From assembly GCA_002712245.1 (NCBI GenBank), contig PASZ01000004.1, forward strand, positions 34,707 through 40,712: a DNA stretch of 6,006 nt, in the 5' to 3' direction. This document shows, in pieces, positions 1-5,906 of this stretch; position 1 is the first letter of the stretch, and every line of letters begins with the position of its first letter. The position numbers and the translations under genes were made by a program. The notes under the pieces are model-generated. The model made no database searches, was not told the DNA's origin, and saw nothing but the letters and a program-made list of their open reading frames with translations. This DNA is from Fidelibacterota bacterium (GTDB lineage: Bacteria; Fidelibacterota; Marinisomatia; Marinisomatales; TCS55).

Positions 1-390
1 GACCCTTCCAAAATGTTAGAGTACAAGCAACTTATTATTGGTTGCCCCACCTGGAATGTAGGTGAACTACAAGAAGATTGGGAAAAAGTCTATGAAGCGT
101 ATAAAAAATTAGACTTTAATGGCATAACAGGGGCATTCTTTGGTTGCGGTGATCAAGTTGGCTATAGTGATAATTTTCTTGATGCTATTGGTTTTTTAGC
201 AAAGCCATTTATGGAAAAGGGTGGAAGCTTAATTGGAAGATGGCCCACTGAAGGCTATGAATTTGACGCATCGGAAGGTTTGGATGGTGACGAATTTTTA
301 GGCTTAGGATTGGACAATGATAATCAAGAAGACGAAACTGAAGAAAGAATGATTATTTGGGCTGAGCTAATTAGGGACGAGTTTAAATAA
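1..390 (+). CDS. Long-chain flavodoxin, N-terminus outside the window
   Basis: Flavodoxins are small soluble FMN proteins that carry low-potential electrons in place of ferredoxin, often when iron is scarce. The open frame is already running at base 1 (Asp-Pro-Ser-Lys before the first internal Met), so the ATG at 13 is not the true start. 129 residues are visible; long-chain members have about 170, so roughly 40 residues, including the FMN phosphate-binding loop, are missing on the left. Visible family marks are the isoalloxazine-stacking Trp loop (IGCPTWNVGELQEDW), the second flavin loop (FGCGDQVGYSDNFLDA, with the stacking Tyr), and the approximately 20-residue insertion typical of the long-chain class (from TEGYEF to GLGLDNDNQ). 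The C-terminal helix ends normally at TAA. The sequence resembles cyanobacterial IsiB and proteobacterial FldA; which symbol applies cannot be decided. The family call is firm, but the physiological partner is unknown. Confidence 0.93.
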   Translation, partial: DPSKMLEYKQLIIGCPTWNVGELQEDWEKVYEAYKKLDFNGITGAFFGCGDQVGYSDNFLDAIGFLAKPFMEKGGSLIGRWPTEGYEFDASEGLDGDEFLGLGLDNDNQEDETEERMIIWAELIRDEFK

Positions 391-402
391 TAATTAATTA
401 TT
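389..402. repeat. Perfect AT-only palindrome at the end of the flavodoxin gene
   Basis: AATAATTAATTATT reads the same on both strands and overlaps the TAA stop of the flavodoxin gene. T-rich tracts follow (about 403-419). It could be a weak intrinsic terminator, but an A/T-only stem without a GC core is thermodynamically poor, and such palindromes arise by chance in AT-rich spacers. Confidence 0.3.
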
Positions 403-461
403 TATTTTTCTAGTTTTTTATTAAGTCTACTTTTTTAAAAACGCCTCTTTACTAAAACCCG

Positions 462-467
462 TATAAT
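462..467 (+). promoter_or_regulatory. Candidate -10 box upstream of the uncharacterised gene
   Basis: TATAAT is an exact match to the housekeeping sigma-factor -10 consensus and lies 51 bases upstream of the ATG at 519. No convincing -35 element is seen about 17 bases further upstream, where the sequence reads AAACGC. An SD-like AGGAT at 506-510 stands 8 bases before the ATG. The spacer 391-518 contains no gene, so a promoter for the 519-1573 cluster is expected here. The assignment rests on one motif and on position. Confidence 0.4.
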
Positions 468-518
468 TCTTAAATTACTAGTTCGAGGTAACCACAATAA
501 TTTATAGGATAGTTATAT

Positions 519-950
519 ATGTCTAAATGGACAAAAGACCAATTTGTGGAGGATATGCGCAATAAATGTTCTCGTGAAATAGCCAAAATTGGAGAAAAGA
601 TCATTGAATTTTCCGATACTCATGCCAGCGAAGTTACATGGGGAAGGGGTGATGGTCACGGTACATTCACATTTCGTTCTGATTCCGATGTAGGGGTTTT
701 GCCATTATTTCATATGACATCAAATGGTCAAATGAATCTTCAAATAAATTTTTTGAGAGAAAAGGAATTGTCAAAGCAGGTTATGAGAGATTTAGTAGTA
801 AAAATGGAGGCTAACTTCTTAAGAGACTATGATCACGAATCCTACCCTGTGGATGGTTATGAAGAAATGGAGTATCTATTTCATACATATTCTCAGGTTG
901 ACAAATTTCTTGGCGCTATTGAAGGCTGTGTTTATAGATTAAAGCAATAA
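519..950 (+). CDS. Uncharacterised soluble protein (143 aa)
   Basis: I do not recognise a named family with confidence. The protein has no signal peptide or membrane segment and is acidic to neutral. An N-terminal helical stretch (residues 1-33) precedes a probable beta-rich core with a Gly-rich motif (WGRGDGHGTFTF, about 41-52) and the segment PLFHMTSNGQMNLQINFLRE (about 62-81). A second helical part follows (about 83-100), ending with GAIEGCVYRLKQ. The pattern of Trp-Gly-x-Gly, a Gly/Phe strand and then a hydrophobic strand with NGQ looks like a small ligand-binding or nuclease-associated alpha/beta domain, but that is only an impression. The ATG at 519 is supported by AGGAT 8 bases upstream and by the TATAAT box at 462-467. 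It is followed after only 3 bases by the VKOR-like gene, so the two are probably cotranscribed. Confidence 0.75.
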   Translation: MSKWTKDQFVEDMRNKCSREIAKIGEKIIEFSDTHASEVTWGRGDGHGTFTFRSDSDVGVLPLFHMTSNGQMNLQINFLREKELSKQVMRDLVVKMEANFLRDYDHESYPVDGYEEMEYLFHTYSQVDKFLGAIEGCVYRLKQ

Positions 951-953
951 AAA

Positions 954-1379
954 TTGTACTTTGATTTTTATTTATTTGGCGCTCTACTTACGTTTGTTGG
1001 TGGAGCGCTTTCATTTTATTTCTATGGCGTCTATTCAAATCTATTTAGACCTGAACAGAAATTAGTTCCAAGTTTTTGCAGATTATCAAATACAGATTGC
1101 ACATCAATTGTTGATACCAAATATGGGAGACTATTAGGATATTCAAATGCGATTATTGGAACTTTCTTCCTTCTTTTTCACACAATTTTACTTGTAGGGT
1201 CTTCATTAAATTTGATTCATTATTATTTTCCATTTATAATGAGCATCTTTTCAATAACAATTGGTGCTTACTTATTATATGGACTAATTAAATTAAAAGT
1301 TAAATGCAACATTTGTATTTCTATTCATGTAATAAACATTATGGTATTTATAATACAAATACCCAGATTAATTGAATGA
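954..1379 (+). CDS. Vitamin K epoxide reductase (VKOR) family membrane protein, TTG start
   Basis: Bacterial VKOR homologues are inner-membrane quinone-linked oxidases that reoxidise a periplasmic DsbA-like thioredoxin, standing in for DsbB in disulfide-bond formation. The 141-residue protein has four to five hydrophobic segments (about 5-25, 62-82, 88-112, 121-137). The family cysteines are present: the loop pair C42 and C49 (FCRLSNTDC, followed by the conserved SIVDTKYGRLLG stretch), and the active-site CNIC (C118, C121) at the start of the last helix, followed by SIH. No thioredoxin domain is fused and no DsbA-like partner lies in the window. The frame has no usable ATG; the only plausible start is TTG at 954, just after the in-frame TAA that ends the preceding gene, which suggests translational coupling. 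The stop overlaps the next start (ATGA). Family membership is well supported; the redox role is inferred from the family. Confidence 0.82.
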   Translation: MYFDFYLFGALLTFVGGALSFYFYGVYSNLFRPEQKLVPSFCRLSNTDCTSIVDTKYGRLLGYSNAIIGTFFLLFHTILLVGSSLNLIHYYFPFIMSIFSITIGAYLLYGLIKLKVKCNICISIHVINIMVFIIQIPRLIE

Positions 1380-1573
1380 GCGCTAGCCTATATTTATTAA
1401 TAATTATAATTATGCTACTTATATTTTTTTCAGCAATTGTAGCAAAATCATCTCATGAAAAAGATACTTTTTCAGATATAAATACCGATGAATGGGAATG
1501 CCCCAATTGCAGTTTTCATGTACAGGTTGGCGATCATTGTATTTATTGCGGTGCAAGCAAACAGCAAAAATAA
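1376..1573 (+). CDS. Small membrane-anchored zinc-ribbon protein (65 aa)
   Basis: This short protein has one very hydrophobic segment at residues 4-23 (rich in Leu and Ile), then a polar linker, then a C-terminal zinc-ribbon knuckle pair, CPNC (C42, C45) and CIYC (C55, C58). The probable topology is one membrane helix with the zinc ribbon on the cytoplasmic side, though orientation cannot be read firmly. The start overlaps the stop of the VKOR-like gene by the classic ATGA arrangement, which makes this a real coupled gene despite its length. No specific function can be given; such ribbons often mediate protein or nucleic-acid contacts. The hydrophobic segment, four correctly spaced cysteines and coupling support the call. 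Confidence 0.72.
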   Translation: MSASLYLLIIIIMLLIFFSAIVAKSSHEKDTFSDINTDEWECPNCSFHVQVGDHCIYCGASKQQK

Positions 1574-1606
1574 ATAAAATTCTCAAAAAAAATGAAATAT
1601 AAACGC

Positions 1607-1614
1607 TATATTTG
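1607..1614 (+). promoter_or_regulatory. Candidate Bacteroidota-type -7 element (TAnnTTTG) before tig
   Basis: TATATTTG exactly fits the TAnnTTTG -7 consensus known for Bacteroidota housekeeping promoters and sits 21 bases before the ATG of tig at 1636, in the 62-base spacer after the zinc-ribbon gene. A matching TTG-type -33 element is not evident upstream, where the sequence is A-rich. A new transcription unit beginning here for tig-clpP-clpX is plausible. A TTG inside this box (1612) gives an upstream in-frame alternative start, which I consider unlikely. Confidence 0.38.
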
Positions 1615-1635
1615 ACTCCCAATTTTGTAAATGAT

Positions 1636-2925
1636 ATGAATATTACACTCAAACAATTAAATACATATAACTGTGAGCTCTCCATAGATCTAGAATGGTC
1701 AGAAATTGAAAAAGATTTTGATAAATCTGCTGCACGTTTTTCAAAGAAAGTAAATATGCCGGGATTTAGACCAGGAAAAATCCCTAAAAAAGTTTTATTT
1801 GATCGGTTCCAATCTGCAATAGAGGCTGAATTCGTTGAAAACTCAGTTAACCAATATTATTTAAAAGCCCTTGAAGAAAAGCAAATTACGCCAATTAATA
1901 AAGGAAGCGTTAGCGATATTCAATTTGATTTTGGAAAATTTTTAAAATTTAAAGTCTCTTTTGAGATAGAGCCTTTGGTATCACTACCAAAGCTTAAGAG
2001 AAACGCATTCAAGGTTAAACATACAGAATACATAATCGACGATCAAGATATTGATATGGCGATTGAAGAAGTAAGATTTAGAAATGCAGATATAAAAACA
2101 ATTGAAGATGGTGCGCAAGTTGACGATTTTATTATTTGCGACCTTCAAGAAATTGATGCATCAGGTGTTCCAATCATTGGAGAAAAATTAGAAACACGCT
2201 ACATAAGAATAGGTCAACCACCATTCGATGGTTCTAATTCAGAAAAACTAATTAATGCAAAACCAGATCAAAAAGTAAAAGTAGATATTCCTAAAAATGA
2301 AAAAAATTCTCTCACAACCTATGAGTTATTAGTGAAAAACGTAGAAAGGCAAGTTTTACCAGATTTAAATGATGAATTTGTAAAAAAAGTTGACCCTGAA
2401 TCAAAAAATTTAGATGAATATAAAAGCAAGGTAAAGCATCAACTAGAAAAGGCTTACTTTGATAAGTCAGAAGAGTCATTTAATCAGCAATTATGCGATG
2501 AGATGATCAAAAAAGTCAATCCTGATTTTCCACAATCAATGGCTGATTCTTATCTTCATCATATGGTTGAGGAGGTGATGAGTAAAAATCAAGGCCAGCT
2601 TGAAAAAGAAAAAGTCATTGAAACGTATAAGCCTATCGCTGAACAAAGTTTAAAATGGTATTTGATTAGAAAAGCAATTATTGCAGATCAATCTATCGAA
2701 GTCTCCAAAGAAGAAATAACTGAATTTATTAATGATAAAAAGAGTGAAAATCCACAACAAGAAAAAGAGATAGATAAGTTTTATAAAAAACCAAGCAATC
2801 GTCAAAGAGTTGAAGATAATATTATTGAAAAGAAAATCTTGGCTTATTTAAAAGAATTTGCGAAAATTAAACAGGTCAAAGTGGAGACTAATGATCTACG
2901 TAAACAATCCGAGGTAAATAATTAG
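1636..2925 (+). CDS. tig: Trigger factor, ribosome-associated chaperone
   Basis: Trigger factor docks at the ribosomal exit tunnel and shields nascent chains. With ATG 1636 the protein is 429 residues, the normal family length; the upstream TTG at 1612 would add eight residues and place the start inside the TATATTTG box. The N-terminal ribosome-binding domain (about 1-115) carries the signature loop GFRPGK at residues 43-48, the same position as in E. coli, followed by IPKKVLFDRF. The middle region (about 150-240) corresponds to the FKBP-like prolyl-isomerase domain but is only weakly like it and lacks the usual Gly-rich FEGG and GMIPGFE features. It ends with the recognisable VERQVLPDLNDEFVKKV junction. 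The C-terminal, Lys/Glu-rich helical part (about 245-420) forms the chaperone arms. No SD is seen. clpP starts 3 bases after the TAG stop, consistent with the classical tig-clpP-clpX operon. Confidence 0.93.
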   Translation: MNITLKQLNTYNCELSIDLEWSEIEKDFDKSAARFSKKVNMPGFRPGKIPKKVLFDRFQSAIEAEFVENSVNQYYLKALEEKQITPINKGSVSDIQFDFGKFLKFKVSFEIEPLVSLPKLKRNAFKVKHTEYIIDDQDIDMAIEEVRFRNADIKTIEDGAQVDDFIICDLQEIDASGVPIIGEKLETRYIRIGQPPFDGSNSEKLINAKPDQKVKVDIPKNEKNSLTTYELLVKNVERQVLPDLNDEFVKKVDPESKNLDEYKSKVKHQLEKAYFDKSEESFNQQLCDEMIKKVNPDFPQSMADSYLHHMVEEVMSKNQGQLEKEKVIETYKPIAEQSLKWYLIRKAIIADQSIEVSKEEITEFINDKKSENPQQEKEIDKFYKKPSNRQRVEDNIIEKKILAYLKEFAKIKQVKVETNDLRKQSEVNN

Positions 2926-2928
2926 ACT

Positions 2929-3531
2929 ATGATTAAAGATTCAATAAATCAATTAATTCCCATGGTTGTCGAGCAGACAGGCAGGTTTGAACGTGCCTAT
3001 GATATTTATTCTAGACTGCTCAAGGAGAGAATAGTTTTTCTTGGTACGCCTATTGATGATAATGTCGCGTCATTAACTATTGCACAATTACTCTTTCTTG
3101 AAGCTGATGATAGCGAAAAGGATATTTATCTTTATATAAACTCACCAGGCGGTATTATTACTTCGGGGATGGGTATATACGATACGATGAATTATATCAA
3201 ACCTGATGTAGCAACAATCTGCATGGGGCAAGCAGCTAGTATGGCAGCATTTCTCTTATCAGGGGGAGCTTCAGGAAAAAGATCTGCCCTGCCAAATTCA
3301 AGAATTATGATTCATCAACCACTTGGTGGTGCTGAGGGTCAGGCTTCAGATATTAAAATTTTATCAGATGAAATTCTAAGATTAAGGAAAAATCTAAACT
3401 CTATTCTTGCAAAAAATACGAAACAAACTCTAAAAAAGATTGAAAAAGATACAGATAGAAATTTTTTCATGAGCGCTAATGAAGCAAAGGGTTATGGAAT
3501 CATTGATACTATTCTTGATAAAAGAAAATAA
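2929..3531 (+). CDS. clpP: ATP-dependent Clp protease proteolytic subunit ClpP, with Asn at the catalytic Asp position
   Basis: ClpP forms a double-heptamer chamber that degrades proteins fed in by ClpX or other Clp ATPases. The 200-residue protein aligns without gaps to E. coli ClpP over the core: [15 protein letters not shown] start ([11 protein letters not shown], 24-34), [13 protein letters not shown] (63-75), catalytic Ser104 in [12 protein letters not shown], and catalytic His129 in MIHQPLGG. The Ser-His spacing is 25, as in E. coli (111/136). The third triad residue, Asp185 in E. coli (DTERD), falls at N178 here (DTDRN, codon AAT at 3460-3462). Listeria ClpP1 is known to carry Asn at this site and is poorly active by itself, so reduced activity, or dependence on another ClpP, is possible. 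The N-terminus is short, with little or no propeptide. A GAGG at 2911-2914 is rather far upstream to act as SD. The stop overlaps the clpX start by one base (TAATG). Confidence 0.94.
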   Translation: MIKDSINQLIPMVVEQTGRFERAYDIYSRLLKERIVFLGTPIDDNVASLTIAQLLFLEADDSEKDIYLYINSPGGIITSGMGIYDTMNYIKPDVATICMGQAASMAAFLLSGGASGKRSALPNSRIMIHQPLGGAEGQASDIKILSDEILRLRKNLNSILAKNTKQTLKKIEKDTDRNFFMSANEAKGYGIIDTILDKRK

Positions 3532-4502
3532 TGCGATCATCTCAAATCCCATCTCCAATTGGCTCTGACAAAACAATGAATAAAGGAGATAGCCCTTCTT
3601 TTATTCGGCCAAGTGAAATTAAAAAATATCTTGATCAATATGTGATCGGGCAGGATAGGGCTAAGCGCTCACTTTCTGTAGCAGTTTACAATCATTATAA
3701 AAGAATTTTGTCGGATTCCTCAAAAGACAATGTAGAGCTTGATAAAAGCAATATCCTTATAATTGGACCCACCGGTACAGGCAAAACATTAATTGCTGAA
3801 ACATTAGCAAAATTATTGGAAGTTCCTTTTGCTATTGCTGATGCAACTACGCTTACCGAAGCTGGATATGTTGGTGAAGATGTCGAAAATATTCTTGTTA
3901 GATTGCTGCAGATAGCGAACTATGATATCTATAAGGCGCAATCAGGAATCATCTACATTGATGAGATTGATAAAGTAGGTCGTAAAACAACTAGCCCATC
4001 AATAACGCGAGATGTTTCAGGTGAAGGCGTTCAGCAGGCGTTGTTAAAAATTTTGGAAGGTACTATTGCGCAAATCCCCCCTAAGGGAGGAAGAAAGCAC
4101 CCTGAACAAAACCTTATTTCAATAGATACAAAAAATATTTTATTTATTTGCGGAGGGTCTTTTGATGGTCTATCTGAAATAATTGGTAAAAGAATTAATT
4201 CATCTGAAATAGGATTCGGAAAGTCTTTAAAAGATGAGCTTGGAGATGATGAATTTTTGAAAAAGGTTCTGCCAATAGATCTTATTCAATATGGTTTCAT
4301 TCCTGAATTAATTGGTCGATTACCTGTTGTATCTACCCTTGATAGTCTTGATCAGAGTAGCATGTTAAAAGTGTTGATGGAGCCTAAAAATTCTCTTGTA
4401 AAGCAATATCAAAAACTTTTTAGCATGGAGAACATTAAATTAGAATTTCGCAAAGAAGCCTTGATTGAAATTATTAAACTTGCTTCAGATTATAAATCAT
4501 GA
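3531..4502 (+). CDS. clpX: ClpX AAA+ unfoldase, no zinc-binding domain, frame interrupted by TGA at the sensor-2 motif
   Basis: ClpX is the hexameric ATPase that recognises, unfolds and threads substrates into ClpP. The open part encodes 323 residues with Walker A GPTGTGKT (79-86), pore-1 loop GYVGED (112-117), Walker B IIYIDEID (140-147), the RKH pore loop (188-190), the IGF ClpP-docking tripeptide (227-229) and the arginine-finger segment GRLPVV (262-267). The Cys4 zinc-binding domain usual at the N-terminus is absent: only about 25 unrelated residues precede the AAA+ region, and the ATG overlaps the clpP stop, leaving no room for it. The TGA at 4500-4502 falls in KS-stop-ARALR, at the Gly of the KTGARGLR-type sensor-2 motif, and ClpX sequence continues in frame to 4661. 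Read through, the product would be 376 residues, normal for a ClpX without its zinc domain. The protein ended at the TGA would lack the sensor-2 Arg and most of the small AAA+ subdomain, so it is probably non-functional. Confidence 0.9.
   Translation: MRSSQIPSPIGSDKTMNKGDSPSFIRPSEIKKYLDQYVIGQDRAKRSLSVAVYNHYKRILSDSSKDNVELDKSNILIIGPTGTGKTLIAETLAKLLEVPFAIADATTLTEAGYVGEDVENILVRLLQIANYDIYKAQSGIIYIDEIDKVGRKTTSPSITRDVSGEGVQQALLKILEGTIAQIPPKGGRKHPEQNLISIDTKNILFICGGSFDGLSEIIGKRINSSEIGFGKSLKDELGDDEFLKKVLPIDLIQYGFIPELIGRLPVVSTLDSLDQSSMLKVLMEPKNSLVKQYQKLFSMENIKLEFRKEALIEIIKLASDYKS
4500..4502 (+). other. In-frame TGA replacing the conserved sensor-2 glycine codon of clpX
   Basis: The codon order is AAA TCA TGA GCA CGC GCA CTT AGA. 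The family motif is K-T-G-A-R-G/A-L-R, so TGA sits where Gly is expected and differs from GGA by one base. Other conserved glycines here, in the Walker A, ClpP and flavodoxin motifs, use GGN. That argues against a general UGA-to-Gly code as in Gracilibacteria and SR1. A substitution (real or artefactual) is the simplest reading. Confidence 0.8.
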
Positions 4503-4661
4503 GCACGCGCACTTAGATCTGTTATGGAATCAACTATGCTTGATTTAATGTTTAACCTCCCGGAGTACTCTGAAGATCGGGTTGCAAAAATTACAATCAC
4601 TAAAGATTTTATTAAAAGCGGCAAGGCTCCGCTCTTTCGCCGGCATAGACGCACCGCCTAA
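4503..4661 (+). pseudogene. clpX: C-terminal remainder of clpX downstream of the TGA
   Basis: These 52 codons continue the clpX frame without any indel. They begin ARALRSVMESTMLDLMFNLPE, a clear match to the sensor-2 helix and small AAA+ subdomain of ClpX (E. coli [21 protein letters not shown]). They continue with a VAKITITKDFIKSGKAPLF beta-hairpin and end in a basic tail (RRHRRTA) at TAA 4659-4661. If the TGA is an error or is read as an amino acid, this is simply the end of clpX. If the TGA is a true stop, it is untranslated relic sequence, because the only internal in-frame starts (such as ATG 4524) could not give a useful protein. Strong conservation suggests that any disruption is recent. 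Confidence 0.85.
4617..4633 (+). repeat. GC-rich inverted repeat near the end of clpX
   Basis: AGCGG (4617-4621) and CCGCT (4629-4633) can pair around a 7-base loop, in a stretch (4617-4659) that is about two-thirds G+C although the rest of the window is strongly AT-rich. It lies in the coding frame of the clpX tail. A short pyrimidine run (CTTTC) follows but no long T-tract, so a terminator is not supported. It may be a local RNA structure or chance. Confidence 0.3.
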
Positions 4662-4668
4662 ATAAATC

Positions 4669-5739
4669 ATGATAAGATTTAGAAATCTAATTGTTTTAAT
4701 CCTTACTTCTATTTTATTTAATGGTCTTTTTGGTCAACAACAATATTTAGACGTTGAAGATATAAAGGATGAATGGAAGGATTTTACGTCTTTTCAACGC
4801 CAAGAACTTGTAAACTATACAAATTTTCTTTACAATGAAGGTTTTTATGAGCGAGCGCTTTTAGGTTATTTTCAATTTTTATATAAATATCCTAAAGATG
4901 AGCTTGAAATAGCAACTTATTTTCAAATTGCTAAATGCTATGAGAGTATGGAAAACTGGGATTTAGCTAAGAACTATTATAATAGAATTATTGAAAAAAG
5001 CGAACTTGATAGCACCGATTCAAATGCAGCTAAATATCAAATTCTCTTTATTAATTTATCAAATAAGAATTATGATTTAATAATTGAAAAAACTAATAAA
5101 TCAAAAGATCCTTATGAAATGATTTTTAGAGCATATGCACATTTTGAAAAACTTGAATGGGAAGATTCTAGGCGATCATTTAAAGCAGCTGAATCAATTT
5201 TTGACCATAACCATTACACAAAACTAATCAAATCTTGGTATAGAGCAATTAAAACCGCTGAGAGTGCACCACTTAAAACAAAAACTCCGGCATTGCTATC
5301 ATCACTTTTTCCAGGAGGCGGATTTGTTTATTTAGATCAAAAAGAAAATGCAATTGGATTAATTACGTCAACAATATTACTTTACTCTGCAGTTTTATCT
5401 TCAAGCTCAAATGAGAAAAATGGAGAGATTTTTTTAGCAAATAATAAACAAAAAAATATTCCTTTAGATAAAGGATTTAATCTGTTAGATAGCAATCCAT
5501 CAGCATCCAGTAATTACTTTATACCCAAAAGCATGAGCACCACACAAAAAAAATCAATTGTTATCGCAACTCCAGTCCTTGTTGCCTTAGGATTGCAGCT
5601 TGCTAGTGGTTGGAAATCCGTTAAAGATATCGATGAAGCAAACAAAAAATTAGTTCTTCGCTTTACTGAAAGAGTGACATCTAAATTAACCATTTCACGC
5701 TTTATGGATTATCCAAAACCAGAATTTATAATCAAATAA
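4669..5739 (+). CDS. Secreted or membrane-associated TPR protein with PGGG motif
   Basis: The 356-residue protein begins with a signal peptide (basic MIRFRN, hydrophobic core about 7-21, likely cleavage after LFG leaving a mature end QQQYLD; Gln after cleavage is common in FCB-group bacteria). Helical TPR-like repeats follow at about 57-90 and 84-111 (YERALLGYFQFLYKYPKD; YFQIAKCYESMENWDLAKNYY), with further degenerate repeats to about 198. Next is a segment SSLFPGGGFVYLDQKENAIGL (211-231), resembling the PG.G..Y.g....gl motif seen in FCB TPR proteins with a C-terminal membrane part. Hydrophobic stretches at about 226-243 and 296-313 may be membrane helices. The role is unknown; it may be an envelope scaffold. 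The ATG is 7 bases after the clpX TAA, with no SD, so it may be cotranscribed with clpX. It is not related in function to the Clp genes as far as can be seen. Confidence 0.8.
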   Translation: MIRFRNLIVLILTSILFNGLFGQQQYLDVEDIKDEWKDFTSFQRQELVNYTNFLYNEGFYERALLGYFQFLYKYPKDELEIATYFQIAKCYESMENWDLAKNYYNRIIEKSELDSTDSNAAKYQILFINLSNKNYDLIIEKTNKSKDPYEMIFRAYAHFEKLEWEDSRRSFKAAESIFDHNHYTKLIKSWYRAIKTAESAPLKTKTPALLSSLFPGGGFVYLDQKENAIGLITSTILLYSAVLSSSSNEKNGEIFLANNKQKNIPLDKGFNLLDSNPSASSNYFIPKSMSTTQKKSIVIATPVLVALGLQLASGWKSVKDIDEANKKLVLRFTERVTSKLTISRFMDYPKPEFIIK

Positions 5740-5756
5740 AACCCTACAATAAAATC

Positions 5757-5792
5757 ATTAATTTAATCTAATATTATTTTTTTTAAATTAAT
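5757..5792 (+). repeat. 10-bp perfect inverted repeat after the TPR gene, possible weak terminator
   Basis: ATTAATTTAA (5757-5766) and TTAAATTAAT (5783-5792) are exact reverse complements separated by 16 bases that include a run of T. It lies 18 bases after the stop of the TPR gene, where a terminator before the rRNA unit would be expected. The stem has no G or C and no T-run follows it, so termination is uncertain. It may equally act as an AT-rich upstream element for the rRNA promoter. Confidence 0.35.
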
Positions 5793-5797
5793 CAAAA

Positions 5798-5803
5798 TAC
5801 TAT
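5798..5803 (+). promoter_or_regulatory. Possible rRNA promoter -10 region
   Basis: TACTAT matches four of six bases of the -10 consensus. It continues as TATTTG, one base off the TAnnTTTG form (the spacer is 3 instead of 2). AT-rich sequence lies upstream (5741-5797), as at strong rRNA promoters, but there is no clear -35 or -33 element. The initiation point would be about 135 bases before the 16S rRNA. Weakly supported. Confidence 0.25.
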
Positions 5804-5838
5804 TTGCTAACCCTCTATTAGTTGAGTTAGTTTAGCAG

Positions 5839-5853
5839 GCTGTTTTCGACAGC
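5839..5853 (+). other. Hairpin in the rRNA leader (GCTGT/ACAGC)
   Basis: GCTGT (5839-5843) pairs with ACAGC (5849-5853) around TTTCG. It is followed at once by AAAAC (5854-5858) and GTTTT (5862-5866), which can form a second small stem ending in a T-run (5863-5868). Leader hairpins before 16S rRNA commonly belong to processing or antitermination structures. The match is clear; the function is inference. Confidence 0.4.
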
Positions 5854-5906
5854 AAAACAAAGTTTTTTGATAATTGGTATGCGTGGTCCAGTAAATGGAT
5901 TTGAGC

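Noticed and set aside
391..518. Riboswitch in the spacer after the flavodoxin gene
   Set aside because: The spacer is short and AT-rich, with no recognisable conserved aptamer core.
1377..1379. TGA of the VKOR-like gene as a second recoded codon
   Set aside because: Readthrough would add only seven residues before a TAA and no conserved sequence. The ATGA overlap with the next gene is a normal coupling arrangement.
1612..1635. TTG 1612 as the start of trigger factor
   Set aside because: It lies inside the TATATTTG box and adds eight unconserved residues. ATG 1636 places GFRPGK at 43-48, as in E. coli.
1419..1685. 88-codon open frame on the minus strand
   Set aside because: It runs antisense across the zinc-ribbon gene and the start of tig, has no recognisable motif, and both plus-strand genes are well supported.
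4500..4502. Selenocysteine at the TGA of clpX
   Set aside because: The site is a conserved glycine next to the sensor-2 Arg, not a redox position, and ClpX selenoproteins are not known to me.
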